Source of the DNA: an uncultured Eubacteriales bacterium | GTDB taxonomy: Bacteria; Bacillota; Clostridia; Peptostreptococcales; Anaerovoracaceae | Assembly: GCA_902797405.1 (NCBI GenBank) | Contig: CADBSP010000117.1 | Location: forward strand, 1 to 8,374 | DNA: 8,374 nucleotides | Reading direction: 5' to 3' | Shown: one piece after another, positions 6,607 through 8,374 of the stretch | How positions within the stretch are numbered: position 1 is the stretch's first letter | Layout: each line of letters starts with the position of its first letter | The notes under the pieces: model-generated | What the model saw: the letters and a program-made list of their open reading frames with translations, nothing else | Databases searched by the model: none | What the model was told of the DNA's origin: nothing | Position numbers and translations under genes: made by a program

Positions 6607-7161
6607 CTATTGATAATAAAGAAGGTTCGCCTTTTTTAGCGCTAGAACTATTATCGGAATAAGAAGTATATGTATAACAATTGCCGGAATGGCATTTATA
6701 AACGCACCAGCCAGGAACAAATCAAAAGTAAACTTGTCTCCCATAAATCCAAGAATCACATACTTTACTGCACCCCAAACCAGGCGTCCCAGAAGCATCG
6801 AAGGTATTAATGAAATATAAATTGAAGGTGTTTTCTTCGGAAGGAGTCCAAAGAGAAATCCCGAACAAAACCCGTATGTTGCCAATTCAAATGCCATAAC
6901 AATCGCATCAGGAACCATAGCAGGCATACCAAAGAGAACGGATCTTAGTAGTGGCGCGACAAAACCAACACCTAATGCCCAGAAGGGTCCCGCTACATAG
7001 CCAGCTAAAAGAACCGGAATATGCATCGGGGAAATCATCTTTGCAATCTGTGGTACTTGTCCAGCTATAAATGGAATTATTATCGCCAAAGCCAAGCATA
7101 AAGCGGCCATTACCATTTTTCTAATCCCAGCGTTCCCATTGATGCTTTTTTCTTGCTTCAT
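6607..7161 (-). CDS. ECF transporter S-component (substrate unknown)
   Basis: This 184-residue integral membrane protein has the size and pattern of an energy-coupling factor S-component, the substrate-binding subunit that pairs with a shared EcfA/EcfA'/EcfT module encoded elsewhere. Hydrophobic segments lie at about 14-34, 46-68, 82-107, 113-137 and 146-177. The first helix has the small-residue pattern 'AALCLA' (19-24), like the AxxxA motif that contacts EcfT. The stretch 'PMHIPVLLAGYVAGPFWAL' (45-63) is typical of S-components of the folate/pantothenate/riboflavin type, but I cannot assign the vitamin. NikM/CbiM nickel components look different. Upstream is GAGAGG about 11 nt before the ATG and no clear promoter. 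Placement before larC could reflect precursor supply for the pincer cofactor (made from nicotinate adenine dinucleotide), but this is speculation. Confidence 0.8.
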   Translation of the reverse strand: MKQEKSINGNAGIRKMVMAALCLALAIIIPFIAGQVPQIAKMISPMHIPVLLAGYVAGPFWALGVGFVAPLLRSVLFGMPAMVPDAIVMAFELATYGFCSGFLFGLLPKKTPSIYISLIPSMLLGRLVWGAVKYVILGFMGDKFTFDLFLAGAFINAIPAIVIHILLIPIIVLALKKANLLYYQ

Positions 7162-7279
7162 AATACTCTCATCCTCTCATTCCCTTTATACATTTCAAAT
7201 CAGTATGCACTTAATATTTAGTTTGAATATCTTTCAGTACATATCTCTTTTAGGTATGGATTACCTTTTAACTCTATCT

Positions 7280-8371
7280 CTATTTGATATCTATTATAAC
7301 ATACTCGGACTTGGTTCCCGTCTTAAAGTGGAACTCCCAATTTGAAATACCGGACGTAACTATGAAATTAGTATCATTTATAATCTTATGCCCGTATACT
7401 CCATCGTTTATGCCTAAGGCTTCCTGGATGAATCCAAGCGGAATAAACTGTCCTCCGTGTGTATGTCCCGACAGAACCAAATCCACATTTGTTAGCGATT
7501 CATTTTCGTAATCTGTAGGCTCATGATTTAGAACAACAGTATACTTGGAGGAGTCAACATCCTTAATCAGCTCGGATATTGGTAGTCGCGATGTCGTCAT
7601 TCCGTCTTTTCTTCCGACTATACATAACTCTCCGGCGTAAGCCACTTCGTCCTCCATGACGTTTATATTATGCGCGCGAAGTGTCTCATCCAATTCAGTG
7701 GCTGTGAAGGTTCGACTTTGGTAATATCCCTTATCATGATTTCCGTAAACATACCAGACCCCATATTTTGGTTTAATCTGTTCCAAAGCTTCACACGCCT
7801 TTATCAAATCCTCTCTTTTTGTACTATCATCAACAAAGTCACCTGCGATCATTACACAGTCGGGCTCAGCCCTCATTATCTCATTAATATGATTTGCGAA
7901 ACCATCTCCGTCAAAAGTCGTTCCGATATGCGAATCAGCAATCAAAGCAATGCGTACACCCTCGGACACTTTATCGCTGGAGAGAACATAGTTTGTTTCC
8001 CACACGTTCATGCATTGATAGTATCCCACAGAAAGATATGCAATAGTTAGAACGAGAGCAAGACAACCTCTAAAGTTAAAACTTGTTTCTTTTCCTCGAA
8101 TAGCATTGATAATTCTTGCAATGATTCCGGATAACAAAAAGAAAAACACTACATGGATAAAAACAATTGCAGCATCACCCAGCGAGAACAAACGAGCTAT
8201 AATAAAAAAGAAAACAACGATTAATCCAAATGAAACAAGTCTGGAAAGCCACTTACGCCCCTTGGTTATTTTCTCGATAAAATCGAACTTTGCAATCGAG
8301 AAGCTTAAATACATAGCTCCCGATACACATATTAATAAAACGCTAACTATAAGAAATACCCAAATCTTCAT
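7280..8371 (-). CDS. Membrane-anchored metallophosphoesterase (YaeI/YkuE-like)
   Basis: This 363-residue protein has four hydrophobic helices (about 4-25, 45-63, 66-90, 103-118) followed by a calcineurin-type phosphoesterase domain. All five metal-binding blocks are present: D146-S-H148, G177-D178, G210-N-H-D213, N282-H283, and G302-H-T-H305 with the following GGQ. It should therefore be an active dinuclear-metal phosphodiesterase or phosphatase. Related membrane proteins (YaeI, YkuE and UDP-diacylglucosamine hydrolase relatives) act on lipid or envelope phosphoesters, but the substrate cannot be named. The ATG is 3 bases from the window edge, so its ribosome binding site is not visible and the true start may lie further upstream. 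The 118 bp to the S-component gene are AT-rich, without a convincing terminator. Confidence 0.87.
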   Translation of the reverse strand: MKIWVFLIVSVLLICVSGAMYLSFSIAKFDFIEKITKGRKWLSRLVSFGLIVVFFFIIARLFSLGDAAIVFIHVVFFFLLSGIIARIINAIRGKETSFNFRGCLALVLTIAYLSVGYYQCMNVWETNYVLSSDKVSEGVRIALIADSHIGTTFDGDGFANHINEIMRAEPDCVMIAGDFVDDSTKREDLIKACEALEQIKPKYGVWYVYGNHDKGYYQSRTFTATELDETLRAHNINVMEDEVAYAGELCIVGRKDGMTTSRLPISELIKDVDSSKYTVVLNHEPTDYENESLTNVDLVLSGHTHGGQFIPLGFIQEALGINDGVYGHKIINDTNFIVTSGISNWEFHFKTGTKSEYVIIDIK

Positions 8372-8374
8372 ATC

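Noticed and set aside
7240..7275. Possible terminator hairpin (AGGTA/TACCT) between the phosphoesterase and S-component genes
   Set aside because: The stem is only 5 bp of mostly A/T pairs. The T-run follows on the plus strand, not on the strand being transcribed.
7162..7279. Promoter for the S-component gene
   Set aside because: A TATAAA-like box is present near 7187, but no acceptable -35 lies 16-18 bp upstream. Co-transcription with the phosphoesterase gene is equally possible.

Overview
The window looks like chromosomal or island DNA from a low-to-mid GC Firmicute, most likely an anaerobic member of the Clostridia. The reasons are the Lachnospiraceae/Oscillospiraceae-style signal peptide, InlB-type B-repeats and bacterial Ig-like domains in a giant surface protein, a LytTR regulator, an ECF S-component, a LarC-type protein, and consensus sigma-A promoters with strong Shine-Dalgarno sites. 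Genus or species cannot be named from this window.

Region 1 (1-4394, minus strand) is the 5' part of a very large secreted protein gene that runs off the left edge without a stop. It has a long basic N-terminal extension, a signal peptide, about 800 residues that I do not recognise, and then a chain of InlB-like and Ig-like modules. A 40-codon ORF (4391-4513) sits directly upstream and overlaps its start by ATGA.

Region 2 (about 4514-4731) is a divergent control region. It holds two near-consensus sigma-A promoters facing opposite ways, with direct repeats at 21-bp and 22-bp period between and within them. The plus-strand promoter drives a 278-residue regulator (4732-5568) with an N-terminal NTF2/SnoaL-like fold and a C-terminal LytTR DNA-binding domain. 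The simplest reading is a self-contained module in which the LytTR protein controls the adhesin and itself.

Region 3 (5561-8374, minus strand, visibly AT-richer) carries three genes transcribed toward the regulator: a four-helix membrane metallophosphoesterase, an ECF transporter S-component, and a LarC that stops at the LarC1/LarC2 boundary. The larC stop overlaps the regulator's stop, so the LarC2 half is absent and its place is taken by the adhesin/regulator module. A phased U-UUA-AAA slippery heptamer lies five codons before the larC stop. Between the S-component gene and larC is a 33-bp tandem repeat array made of two alternating unit types.

No tRNA, rRNA, CRISPR array, insertion sequence or convincing intrinsic terminator was seen.
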